A DNA stretch of 21,388 bases from Kocuria sp. (GTDB taxonomy: Bacteria; Actinomycetota; Actinomycetes; Actinomycetales; Micrococcaceae): positions 61,541 through 82,928 of the forward strand of contig NZ_JAUMTZ010000008.1 in NCBI RefSeq assembly GCF_030530945.1, given 5' to 3'. Positions 1 through 7,145 of this stretch are shown here, in pieces. The notes beneath the pieces are model-generated. The model saw nothing but the letters and a program-made list of their open reading frames with translations. It was not told where the DNA came from and did no database searches. Position 1 is the stretch's first letter, and each line of letters starts with the position of its first letter. The position numbers were made by a program, and so were the translations under genes.

Positions 1-98
1 GGTTCCCGGGGCGCCCCCGGGGGGCCGGGGGGGGGGGGGGGGCGCCCCGGCCCCCCGCCGGGTGGCCCGGGCCCCCCCGGCACCGCGGTCGGTCGGGG
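1..98. other. G/C-only low-complexity window end
   Basis: Bases 5-62 contain only G and C, including an uninterrupted run of 16 G at 27-42. No reading frame or recognisable gene is present. Such a stretch at the very edge is most simply a contig end where assembly failed in GC-rich sequence, or a sequencing artefact. The stretch between the infB terminator and the next gene cannot be interpreted here. Confidence 0.6.
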
Positions 99-126
99 CG
101 CCCGCCCCGCGCGAACGGGGCGGGCG
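99..126 (-). terminator. Hairpin terminator candidate after infB
   Basis: A perfect 11-bp G/C stem (CGCCCGCCCCG with CGGGGCGGGCG) encloses the 6-base loop CGCGAA. It starts 12 bases beyond the infB stop codon in the direction of infB transcription. There is no T-tract, as is common for actinobacterial stem-loop terminators, so termination is inferred from position and stability only. Confidence 0.55.
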
Positions 127-137
127 GTGGACCGGGA

Positions 138-3026
138 TCAGTCGCGCGGCTTCTCGCGCATCTCCCAGGTCTCGATGAGGTCGCCCTCGTGGATGTCGTT
201 GAAGGATCCGAGTCCGATACCGCACTCGTAGCCCTCGCGCACCTCGGTGGCGTCGTCCTTGAAACGGCGCAGCGAGTCGATGGTGAGGTTGTCCTGCACC
301 ACGTTCCCGTCGCGCACCAGACGGGCCTTGCCGTTGCGGCGCACCACGCCCTTGGTGATGTACGCACCGGCGATGTTGCCCCACTTGGAGGAGCGGAACA
401 CCTCGCGGATCTCGGCGGTGCCGAGCTCCACCTCCTCGTACTCCGGCTTGAGCATGCCCTTCAGCGCGCTCTCGACCTCGTCGATGGCGTTGTAGATGAC
501 CGAGTAGAACTTCATCTCCACGCCCTCGCGCTCGGCGAGGTCCGTGACGCGCTCCGCGGGACGGACGTTGAAGCCGATGATCACGGCGTTGTCCACCGTG
601 GCCAGGTTCACGTCGTTCTGCGTGATGGCGCCCACGCCGCGGTGGATCACGCGCAGCTGGACCTCGTCGCCCACGTCGATCTTGAGCAGCGAGTCCTCGA
701 GCGCCTCCACGGCACCGGACACGTCACCCTTGATGATGAGGTTGAGGGTGTCGATCTTGCCCTCGGCCACGGCCTCGTCGAAGGACTCGAGCGTGATCCG
801 CTTCCGGCGCTTGGCCAGCTGGGCGTTGCGGTCCGCGGCCTCGCGCTTCTCCGCGATCTGGCGGGCCGTGCGCTCCTCCTGGGTGGCCAGGAAGGTGTCC
901 CCGGCGCGGGGCACGGTGGACAGGCCCAGGACCTGCACCGGACGGGACGGCAGCGCGGCCTCGACCGGCTGGCCCGTCTCGTCGAACATCGCGCGGACGC
1001 GACCGTACGCGGCGCCGGCCACGATGGAGTCGCCCACCTTCAGGGTGCCGGACTGCACGAGCACGGTGCACACTGCGCCCCGGCCCTTGTCCAGGTTCGC
1101 CTCGATGGCCACGCCGCGGGCGTTCTTGTCCGGGTTGGCCTGCAGCTCCAGGGCACCGTCGGCGGTGAGCACCACGGCGTCCAGGAGGCTGTCGATATTG
1201 AGGTTCTCCCGGGCGGAGACGTCCACGAACATGGTGTCGCCGCCGTACTCCTCGGGCACGAGACCGTACTCGGTGAGCTGGCCGCGGATCTTCTCGGGGT
1301 TGGCGTCCGGCTTGTCCACCTTGTTCACCGCGACCACGATCGGCACGTTGGCCGCCTGGGCGTGGTTCAGGGCCTCCACGGTCTGCGGCATGACGCCGTC
1401 GTCCGCGGCCACCACGAGCACGGCGATGTCCGTGACCTGGGCACCACGGGCACGCATGGCGGTGAACGCCTCGTGACCCGGGGTGTCGATGAACGTGATC
1501 AGACGCTCCTGACCGTCCACCTCGGTGGAGATCTGGTACGCACCGATGTGCTGGGTGATGCCGCCGGCCTCGCCCTCGATCACCTTGGTGTTGCGGATCG
1601 CGTCCAGCAGACGCGTCTTGCCGTGGTCCACGTGGCCCATGACGGTCACGACCGGCGGACGCGGGACGAGGACGTCCTCGCCCTCGGCCTCCAGCTCGGC
1701 ATCCAGGTCGATGTCGAAGGACTCGAGGAGCTCGCGCTCCTCGTCCTCCGGGGAGACGATCTGGATCTGGTATCCGAGCTCTGAGCCCAGCAGCTGGAAG
1801 GTGTCCTCGTCCAGGGACTGGGTCTGCGTGGCCATCTCGCCCAGGTGGATCAGCACCGTGACGAGCGAGGCCGGGTTGGCGTTGATCTTCTCGGCGAAGT
1901 CCGTCAGGGAGGCACCGCGGCGCAGGCGCACCACCGTGCTGCCGTCACCGTGGGGCACCGACACGCCACCGACGGTGGGTGCCTTCATCTGCTCGAGCTC
2001 CTGGCGCTTCGCCCGCTTCGACTTGCGGTGCTTGCCGCGGGCTCCGCCGCGACCGAAGGCGCCCTGGGTGCCGCCACGACCACCGCGACCGCGGAAGCCG
2101 CCACCGGCGCCGGGCCCACCACCGGGGCCGCCACCGCCGCGACGGGGACCGCTGCCCGGAGCCGGACGGCTGCCGATGGGGGCCACACCGGTGGTGTGGC
2201 CGGGCATCATGTTCGGTGAGGGGCGGGGACCGCCGGGACGCGGACCGCCCTGAGCCTGGCCCTGGCGCGCGGCGCCGGGACGCGGCCCACCGGGACGGGG
2301 GCCGCCCTGACCGGCCTGTGCCGGGCGGGGACCACCCGGGCGGGGACCGCCGGGACGCGGCCCGCCCTGCCCCGAGTTGCTCGTGCGCATGCCCTGCTGG
2401 GCGGCGAACGGGTTGTTGCCGGGACGCGGGGCGCCGGGCTTGGCCGAGCGCTGCTGGCCACCGGGGCGGGGGCCGCCCCGCTGGGCGCCGCCCTCGGAGG
2501 AACGACCCTCGGAGGAGCGGCCCATGCCCTGCTGGGACGCGAACGGATTGTTCCCCGGACGGGGCGCGGACTGGCCCGGTTTGGCGCCGCCCTCGGCGGG
2601 CGCCTTGCGGGGACCCGGGATGGCGCCGCCGGGCCGGGGCGCGGAGCTCTCCGGAGCCGAGGAGGGGCGCTCACCGGCGGGCGAGCCGCCCGCCTCGGGT
2701 GCCTTCGCCGCGGGAGCGACGGCGGGCTTCTCAGCACCGTCGGTTCCACCGGAGCTCCGGGAACCGGGCTTGGGGCCGGAGGACGGCTTGGCCGCGGTCT
2801 TCTTCTGGCCCTGGCCCGCCTGGTTCTTCGGAGCGGGCGCGGACTTGGGCTGCGCGGCGGCGTCGCCACCGGCGGGATACGCCGAACGCAGCTTCTTGGC
2901 TACGGGCGGTTCCACCGTGGACGAGGCGCCACGGACGAACTCACCGAGTTCCTGCAGCTTGGAAATTGCTTGCTTGGACGTGATTCCGAGCTCTTTCGCG
3001 AGCTCGTGGACACGGGGCTTGGCCAC
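138..3026 (-). CDS. infB: Translation initiation factor IF-2
   Basis: GTPase that places fMet-tRNA on the 30S subunit and promotes 50S joining in the cytoplasm. The 962-residue protein starts at a GTG preceded by AGGAGAA. Residues 1-53 form the N-terminal IF2_N helical domain, beginning MAKPRVHELAKELGI. Residues about 54-345 are a disordered linker very rich in Gly, Pro, Arg and Ala, with PRPGG repeats and two copies of a GNNPFA-x-QQGM motif. A second IF2_N-like segment lies near 370-430. The GTPase domain has G1 GHVDHGKT (464-471), G3 DTPGH (514-518) and G4 NKVD (568-571), followed by the EF-Tu-like domain II and the C-terminal fMet-tRNA-binding domains. The length and long linker are normal for actinobacteria. 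It is last in the rimP-nusA-ylxR-infB order, 125 bases after ylxR. A hairpin follows the stop. Confidence 0.98.
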   Translation of the reverse strand: MAKPRVHELAKELGITSKQAISKLQELGEFVRGASSTVEPPVAKKLRSAYPAGGDAAAQPKSAPAPKNQAGQGQKKTAAKPSSGPKPGSRSSGGTDGAEKPAVAPAAKAPEAGGSPAGERPSSAPESSAPRPGGAIPGPRKAPAEGGAKPGQSAPRPGNNPFASQQGMGRSSEGRSSEGGAQRGGPRPGGQQRSAKPGAPRPGNNPFAAQQGMRTSNSGQGGPRPGGPRPGGPRPAQAGQGGPRPGGPRPGAARQGQAQGGPRPGGPRPSPNMMPGHTTGVAPIGSRPAPGSGPRRGGGGPGGGPGAGGGFRGRGGRGGTQGAFGRGGARGKHRKSKRAKRQELEQMKAPTVGGVSVPHGDGSTVVRLRRGASLTDFAEKINANPASLVTVLIHLGEMATQTQSLDEDTFQLLGSELGYQIQIVSPEDEERELLESFDIDLDAELEAEGEDVLVPRPPVVTVMGHVDHGKTRLLDAIRNTKVIEGEAGGITQHIGAYQISTEVDGQERLITFIDTPGHEAFTAMRARGAQVTDIAVLVVAADDGVMPQTVEALNHAQAANVPIVVAVNKVDKPDANPEKIRGQLTEYGLVPEEYGGDTMFVDVSARENLNIDSLLDAVVLTADGALELQANPDKNARGVAIEANLDKGRGAVCTVLVQSGTLKVGDSIVAGAAYGRVRAMFDETGQPVEAALPSRPVQVLGLSTVPRAGDTFLATQEERTARQIAEKREAADRNAQLAKRRKRITLESFDEAVAEGKIDTLNLIIKGDVSGAVEALEDSLLKIDVGDEVQLRVIHRGVGAITQNDVNLATVDNAVIIGFNVRPAERVTDLAEREGVEMKFYSVIYNAIDEVESALKGMLKPEYEEVELGTAEIREVFRSSKWGNIAGAYITKGVVRRNGKARLVRDGNVVQDNLTIDSLRRFKDDATEVREGYECGIGLGSFNDIHEGDLIETWEMREKPRD

Positions 3027-3151
3027 TGTTCTCCTGTCTCGGTCCGCACCGACACAGGTACGAACCGTTTATCTTCCGTTGAAGTCGCCACCGGGCACGG
3101 GCGTGGTGCATGCGTGCCCTGCGCGGCTGCGTGGTGAGTACGCTGACGCAC

Positions 3152-3484
3152 TCATCGGCCGGCACTCATCGGTTTTCCATGGTCTTCCGACTCGCTTTCC
3201 TTGTGGTCGTGCTCCTGCACGGGCAGGAGCACGCGGAGCTGCTCCGCGAGGTCGTGCGCGCTGACGGAGGTGCGGAACGCGCGGTTGAACGCCCGTTTCC
3301 GCACCGCATCTGCGATGCACTCCCGGGTGGCGTGCACCCAGGCCCCGCGGCCTCCCCTTCGACGCCGGAGGTCCGCCACGACCCGGGGGCCGTGCTCGGA
3401 GTCCTCCAACGTCACGCGGACGAGTTGATCAGGGTGCGCGGTGACGCGGCACCCCACACAGGTGCGAAGACTCGTGGTGCTCAT
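3152..3484 (-). CDS. ylxR: YlxR family RNA-binding protein (DUF448)
   Basis: Small basic protein of 110 residues belonging to the YlxR/DUF448 family, which is almost always encoded between nusA and infB. Members are thought to bind RNA, and some have been linked to RNase P or to transcription control. Diagnostic segments are RTCVGCR near the N-terminus and GRGAWVH near residue 46, followed by a conserved basic stretch (RKRAFNRAFR). The C-terminus (HDHKESESEDHGKPMSAGR) is a charged tail with no family signature. The ATG start has GAGGAG upstream at good spacing. The gene lies 127 bases after nusA and 125 bases before infB. The product's precise role here is not visible from sequence. Confidence 0.93.
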   Translation of the reverse strand: MSTTSLRTCVGCRVTAHPDQLVRVTLEDSEHGPRVVADLRRRRGGRGAWVHATRECIADAVRKRAFNRAFRTSVSAHDLAEQLRVLLPVQEHDHKESESEDHGKPMSAGR

Positions 3485-3569
3485 CGTCGCTCCTCGTGCC
3501 CCACCCGGCGGTTCCGCGCGGCGCTGACGCGCGCACGAGCACCACGGGTGGCTGGTCTGATCAACCCCC

Positions 3570-3575
3570 AGTCTA
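3570..3575 (-). promoter_or_regulatory. Possible -10 element upstream of ylxR
   Basis: TAGACT on the minus strand fits the actinobacterial TANNNT -10 pattern. It lies in the nusA-ylxR gap about 85 bases before the ylxR start. No convincing -35 hexamer is seen at 16-19 bases, so this is only a candidate internal promoter for ylxR-infB. Confidence 0.22.
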
Positions 3576-3611
3576 GCGCGCCGCGTGCGGTTCGCCCGAA
3601 TTGCGGGGCGC

Positions 3612-4589
3612 TCAGCGCTGCGCGGCGCGGGATTCGGGGACGATGTCGATCTTCCACCCGGTGAGGCGCGCGGCGAGCCGGGCGTTCTGCCCCTCCTTGC
3701 CGATGGCCAGGGACAGCTGGGAGTCCGGGACCACCGCGCGGGCGGACCGGGCGGCCTCGTCCAGCACGTCCACGCGCGAGACCCGCGCGGGAGAGAGCGC
3801 GTTGCCGACGAATTCCGCGGGGTCGTCGGCGAAGTCGATGATGTCGATCTTCTCCTCCCCGAGCTCGTTCATGACCGCGCGCACGCGCGAGCCCATGTCC
3901 CCGATGCACGCCCCCTTGGCGTTGGCGCCAGGCCGGGTGGCGACCACGGCCATCTTGGTGCGGTGCCCGGCCTCGCGGGCCAGGGTGACGATCTCCACGG
4001 AGCCGTCCGCGATCTCCGGGACCTCCATCTCGAAGAGGCGGCGCACGAGGTCCGGGTGGGAGCGCGAGAGGGTGATGGACGGGCCCTTGAAGCCCCGCTT
4101 GGCCTCCACCACGTAGGCGCGGATGCGCTCGCCGTGTCGGTAGGTCTCACCGGGAACCTGCTCGTGCGGGGGGAGCAGACCCTCCACGGTCCCCAGGTCC
4201 ACCTGGATCATCCGGGGGTTGTTGCCCTGCTGGATCTGCCCGGCCACGAGCTCGCCCTCGCGGCCCTTGAAGTGGCCCAGGACGTTGTCGTCCTCCACGT
4301 CCCGAAGCTTCTGCAGGATCACCTGCCGGGCGGTGGCCGCGGCAATGCGGCCGAAGCCGGAGGGGGTGTCGTCGAACTCGCCGATCCGGCGGTCCTCCTC
4401 GTCCAGCTCCGGGGCGAAGATGGTCACGTGGCCGCTGCGGCGGTCCACCTCCGCGCGCGCGCCGTCGATCGCGCCGGGCGAGCGCATGTAGGCCAGCAGC
4501 AGCGCCTGCTCGATGGTGGGGATCAGCACGTCCACGGGGATGTCGCGTTCGCGTTCGAGCAGTCGCAGGGTGCTCATGTCGATGTCCAT
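3612..4589 (-). CDS. nusA: Transcription termination/antitermination factor NusA
   Basis: RNA polymerase-associated factor that modulates pausing, intrinsic termination and antitermination. The 325-residue protein begins MDIDMSTLRLLERERDIPVD, the usual actinobacterial start, and has GGAAGG upstream. The N-terminal polymerase-binding domain covers about residues 1-120. It is followed by an S1 domain (GELVAGQIQQ ... GPSITLSRSHPDLV) and two KH domains. KH1 contains GACIGDMGSRVRAVMNELGEEKIDII, of which GACIGDMGSR is the core, and KH2 carries SLAIGKEGQNARLAARLTGW. It lacks the C-terminal acidic repeats found in Escherichia coli NusA, as expected for this phylum. It is separated from the upstream rimP by 146 bases that contain a strong hairpin, and precedes ylxR and infB. 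Confidence 0.97.
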   Translation of the reverse strand: MDIDMSTLRLLERERDIPVDVLIPTIEQALLLAYMRSPGAIDGARAEVDRRSGHVTIFAPELDEEDRRIGEFDDTPSGFGRIAAATARQVILQKLRDVEDDNVLGHFKGREGELVAGQIQQGNNPRMIQVDLGTVEGLLPPHEQVPGETYRHGERIRAYVVEAKRGFKGPSITLSRSHPDLVRRLFEMEVPEIADGSVEIVTLAREAGHRTKMAVVATRPGANAKGACIGDMGSRVRAVMNELGEEKIDIIDFADDPAEFVGNALSPARVSRVDVLDEAARSARAVVPDSQLSLAIGKEGQNARLAARLTGWKIDIVPESRAAQR

Positions 4590-4646
4590 GTGTGCGGCCT
4601 TCCGTCATGCCACGCCGGGCTCCGCGCCATGCGGCCGGGAACCAAA

Positions 4647-4678
4647 CAGCGCGCCGCACGGGGCTGTGCGGTGCGCTG
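4647..4678 (-). terminator. Hairpin between rimP and nusA, terminator or attenuator
   Basis: On the transcribed strand a 13-bp stem (CAGCGCACCGCAC with GTGCGGCGCGCTG, one wobble pair) closes on the 6-base loop AGCCCC. It is followed directly by TTTGGTT. This resembles an intrinsic terminator, yet it lies inside the otherwise conserved rimP-nusA operon, 57 bases before the nusA start. Attenuation of nusA is inference. Confidence 0.5.
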
Positions 4679-4735
4679 CTGCACGGGTGTTTCGTCGTGT
4701 TCTCTTCCGGGTCATGCTACATCCCCGGGCGGACC

Positions 4736-5227
4736 TCAGATCTCCACCTCGGAGCGGGCGCTGCGCACCTGTGCGTAGGGCACGCGCTCGGGTTCCAGCA
4801 GCTTCACGGGCATGCCCTTCTTGGGCTGGTGGGAGCGCTGGAGCACCGCGTGGTCCTCGTGCGCCTCGAGCAGCCGCGCCGTGTACCGCTCTCCCTCAAC
4901 GGGCCGCACGCGCACCAGGCGGCCCACCGTGCGCCGCCAGTGCCGCGGCGTCTCCAGCTCGCGGGTGGCCCCCGGCGAGGAGACCTCCAGCTGGTACGGC
5001 GGGCCGGGCACGGGGTCGTCCCGGTCCAGGGCCTCGGAGATCTCCTGCGCCACGGCCGCCACCCGGTCCAGGTCCAGGGCGTCCGTGCCGTCCGGCAGGT
5101 CCACGAGCACCTGCAGCGTGCGTGCCGGGCCGTGGCCCGTGAGCTCGCAGCGCTCCAGGTGCAGCCCGGCGGCCGCCACCACCGGTTCCACGGTGGCTCG
5201 TACGGGTGCGTTCTGCTCGGAAGTCAT
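4736..5227 (-). CDS. rimP: Ribosome maturation factor RimP
   Basis: Assists assembly of the 30S ribosomal subunit. The 163-residue product matches the family length. It has the N-terminal RimP domain with VEPVVAAAGLHLERCEL and DGTDALDLDRVAAVAQEIS, the conserved YQLEVSSPGATREL segment, and the C-terminal Sm-like domain (RLVRVRPVEGERYTARLLEA). An upstream ATG at 5539 is also in frame, but the start at 5227 was chosen because AGGAGAGG precedes it at good spacing and because family members begin here. The longer frame would run through the divergent plus-strand gene. It heads the rimP-nusA-ylxR-infB set. The 94-base gap to the divergent gene at 5322 must hold the promoters of both. Confidence 0.93.
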   Translation of the reverse strand: MTSEQNAPVRATVEPVVAAAGLHLERCELTGHGPARTLQVLVDLPDGTDALDLDRVAAVAQEISEALDRDDPVPGPPYQLEVSSPGATRELETPRHWRRTVGRLVRVRPVEGERYTARLLEAHEDHAVLQRSHQPKKGMPVKLLEPERVPYAQVRSARSEVEI

Positions 5228-5321
5228 GCGTCCTCTCCTGGTGGGGTGCCCGGCGGGCGGGCGCCTGTGCCGGTCGGTGCCTCTCCCTATCATGGGGCAG
5301 ACCCGTCCCCCGGAGGAATTC

Positions 5322-6305
5322 GTGAGCTCCCACGCAACCGCACCGCGCCGCCGCGCCCTGCCCCTGACAGCCCTGTGCCTCGCCGCGGCGCTGGTGGCCG
5401 TGCTCGCGGTGGGCGCCTGGGCGCACTGGCGCCCCCTGTCCGACGACGACGCCGCCCGCCTCCGCGCGCGCGCCACGGTGGACGCGGTGCGCACGGGGGT
5501 GCGCCACGACTCGCGGCTCCTCACCGACGAGATCCTCACCCGTCAGCTGGACGCGCTGGGCCCGGCCGCCACCCCCGCGCAGCAGCACCGGCTGGACGAG
5601 CGCGAGGACACCGCGGCCACACTCGACTCGCTGGACGACGCCGCGGACCAGCTGGCCCGCACGGCCACCACCAGCGCGGACGGGGACCTCGCCGCCACCG
5701 CTGGTGCCATCGCGGCCTCGTGGTGGGCGGCCTCCCCGCAGGGCGGTGGTCGCGGCGCGGGGAGCCCCGTCACGGACGGCGCGGCCTCGCCGGCACCCAG
5801 CACCGGAGCGGCCACCGCCGGAGCAGCGGAGGAGGCCTCCCCCGTTCCAGGAGCGGCTTCGCCCACTCGGGGCGCGGACCACGAATCCCCCGGTTCTCCG
5901 GACTGCGGCACGGATCTCACGGCCGCACTGACCGCGCTCGACCGCGCGGGCTACGTGGCGCAGGCGGCGGGAGCTCGTCTCGGGGAGGCCAGCGGCGGGA
6001 CGGCGGAGAACGCTGCAGAGGTTGCGGACCGGGCACTGGAGGATCGGCGTGTGCTCCCGCTGCTCACCTGCGCTCCCCCGCCCGCCGGGGGCTTCTACCG
6101 ACTGCCCGACGAGTTCGAGCGGGACCCCGCCCGGGCAGCCGGGAGGGCGCAGCGCGAGGCGGGCGAGGCCCTGGTGCGGGCGCTGGCGGCGTCGTCGCCC
6201 GGGGACGTTCGCGCGTGGACCGTCACCGCGCTGCGGGAGACCGCGCGCACCGCGCAGACCTTGGACCCGCAACAGCCCGTGGCCGCCCTGCCGGGCCGCT
6301 CCTGA
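5322..6305 (+). CDS. Signal-bearing hypothetical protein, possibly DUF4439-like
   Basis: This is the only plus-strand gene. The chosen GTG start at 5322 has GGAGGAA five bases upstream. An in-frame ATG at 5292 lacks such a site. The product is about 327 residues. It has a basic N-terminus (RRR) and a hydrophobic stretch near residues 12-31 ending AWA, so it is probably an exported or membrane-anchored protein. There is no lipobox. A helical Ala/Arg/Asp-rich region (about 40-125) is followed by a Ser/Pro/Gly/Ala low-complexity linker (about 130-190) and a C-terminal domain with two cysteines (C195 and C250). The C-terminal part (LTAALTALDRAGYVAQAA ... GFYRLPDEF) recalls the ferritin-like DUF4439 domain often encoded beside rimP in actinobacteria. 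I judge that from memory, not from a search. Function is unknown. Confidence 0.72.
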   Translation: MSSHATAPRRRALPLTALCLAAALVAVLAVGAWAHWRPLSDDDAARLRARATVDAVRTGVRHDSRLLTDEILTRQLDALGPAATPAQQHRLDEREDTAATLDSLDDAADQLARTATTSADGDLAATAGAIAASWWAASPQGGGRGAGSPVTDGAASPAPSTGAATAGAAEEASPVPGAASPTRGADHESPGSPDCGTDLTAALTALDRAGYVAQAAGARLGEASGGTAENAAEVADRALEDRRVLPLLTCAPPPAGGFYRLPDEFERDPARAAGRAQREAGEALVRALAASSPGDVRAWTVTALRETARTAQTLDPQQPVAALPGRS

Positions 6306-6309
6306 GCGG
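6296..6309. terminator. Small hairpin between convergent genes
   Basis: CCGCT-CCTG-AGCGG forms a 5-bp stem with a 4-base loop spanning the stop codon of the plus-strand gene, in the 15-base gap to the convergent permease gene. It could serve both directions, but it is short and has no T-tract. Confidence 0.25.
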
Positions 6310-6320
6310 GACCGCGGGAC

Positions 6321-7127
6321 TCACCGACCCGCGAGGACGTCCCAGCCGAGCTTCACGATCAGCACCGCGACCACCACGAAGAACACCGCGCGGATGAACG
6401 AGCTGCCCCGTGCCACGGCCGTGCGGGCGCCCAGGTAGCCGCCGGCCATGTTGCTCAGCCCCAGCACCAGGCCCAGCCCCCACAGCACCGAGCCGTGTGC
6501 CGTGAAGACCACCAGGGCGCCCAGGTTGGTGGCCAGGTTCACGATCTTGGCCTTGGCACTCGCGGCCAGGAAGCTGTAGCCCAGCAGCGAGACCAGCCCG
6601 ATCACCAGGAACGAGCCCGTGCCGGGGCCCATGACGCCGTCGTAGCAGCCGATCACCGCACCCAGGGCCACCGCCAGAGCGTAGTGGCGGGAACCGGCGT
6701 GGCGCAGCGCCGTGGCCCGCCCCATGGAGGGTTTGAGCACGGTGAACAGCAGCACGGCGACCAGCGCCAGGACGATGACCGGCTTGAACACGGCCGCGGG
6801 AAGGGCTGCTGCCAGGGCAGCCCCGAGGCCGGCGGCCAGGAAGGCCACCGCCGCCATGGGCAGCGCGGTGCGCAGGTCCGGCCGGACCCGCCGGTAGAAG
6901 GTGAGCGCGGAGGTGGCGGTGCCGAACACCGAGCCCATCTTGTTCGTGGCCAGCGCCTGGACCGGGGACAGCCCCGGGATCATCAGCGTCACCGGCAGCT
7001 GGAGCAGACCGCCCCCGCCCACCACGGCGTCGACGAACCCCGCGGCCAGTCCGGTGACCACCAGCAGCACCACGAGTTCCGGTGCCGCGGACTCCAGCCC
7101 GGAGCCCGCGAGGAGCGGGAGCGCCAC
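6321..7127 (-). CDS. TauE/SafE family permease (YfcA-like)
   Basis: Integral membrane protein of 268 residues in the TSUP (TauE/SafE, formerly DUF81) family. Members move sulfite, sulfoacetate or other small organic anions, but the substrate here cannot be deduced. About eight hydrophobic segments are visible, arranged as two halves. Each half begins with a family motif: GFVDAVVGGGGLLQLP near residue 30 and GCYDGVMGPGTGSFLV near residue 160. NKMGSVFGTATSALTFYR and KAKIVNLATNLGALVVF are the matching conserved segments that follow. The assigned GTG start has only a weak GGGG-type ribosome site. A GTG a few residues in (ELVV) is an alternative. The gene begins 18 bases after the proS stop, so it is likely cotranscribed with proS, and it converges on the plus-strand gene. 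Confidence 0.88.
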   Translation of the reverse strand: MALPLLAGSGLESAAPELVVLLVVTGLAAGFVDAVVGGGGLLQLPVTLMIPGLSPVQALATNKMGSVFGTATSALTFYRRVRPDLRTALPMAAVAFLAAGLGAALAAALPAAVFKPVIVLALVAVLLFTVLKPSMGRATALRHAGSRHYALAVALGAVIGCYDGVMGPGTGSFLVIGLVSLLGYSFLAASAKAKIVNLATNLGALVVFTAHGSVLWGLGLVLGLSNMAGGYLGARTAVARGSSFIRAVFFVVVAVLIVKLGWDVLAGR

Positions 7128-7145
7128 GAGTGCCGGGCCCCGCCG

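Noticed and set aside
189..1784. Long plus-strand open frame opposite infB
   Set aside because: It is a His/Val/Asp-rich shadow of the infB coding strand, typical of very high G+C genes. It resembles no protein family, and infB is unambiguous.
2490..2525. Short direct repeats considered as a possible CRISPR or tandem-repeat element
   Set aside because: They encode the GRSSEG repeats of the IF2 linker in frame and have no spacer structure.
3027..3151. Possible small gene between ylxR and infB
   Set aside because: Several short frames are open, but none has a ribosome site or family resemblance. The gap contains only weak dyads and the infB ribosome site.
5292..5294. ATG as start of the plus-strand exported protein
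   Set aside because: It has no ribosome site, whereas GTG at 5322 is preceded by GGAGGAA and places the basic residues and hydrophobic stretch as in a normal signal peptide.
4592..6397. 601-codon plus-strand frame across rimP and the exported-protein gene
   Set aside because: Arg/Gly/Pro-rich translation without family features. The overlapping frame from 5322 has a ribosome site and a signal sequence.
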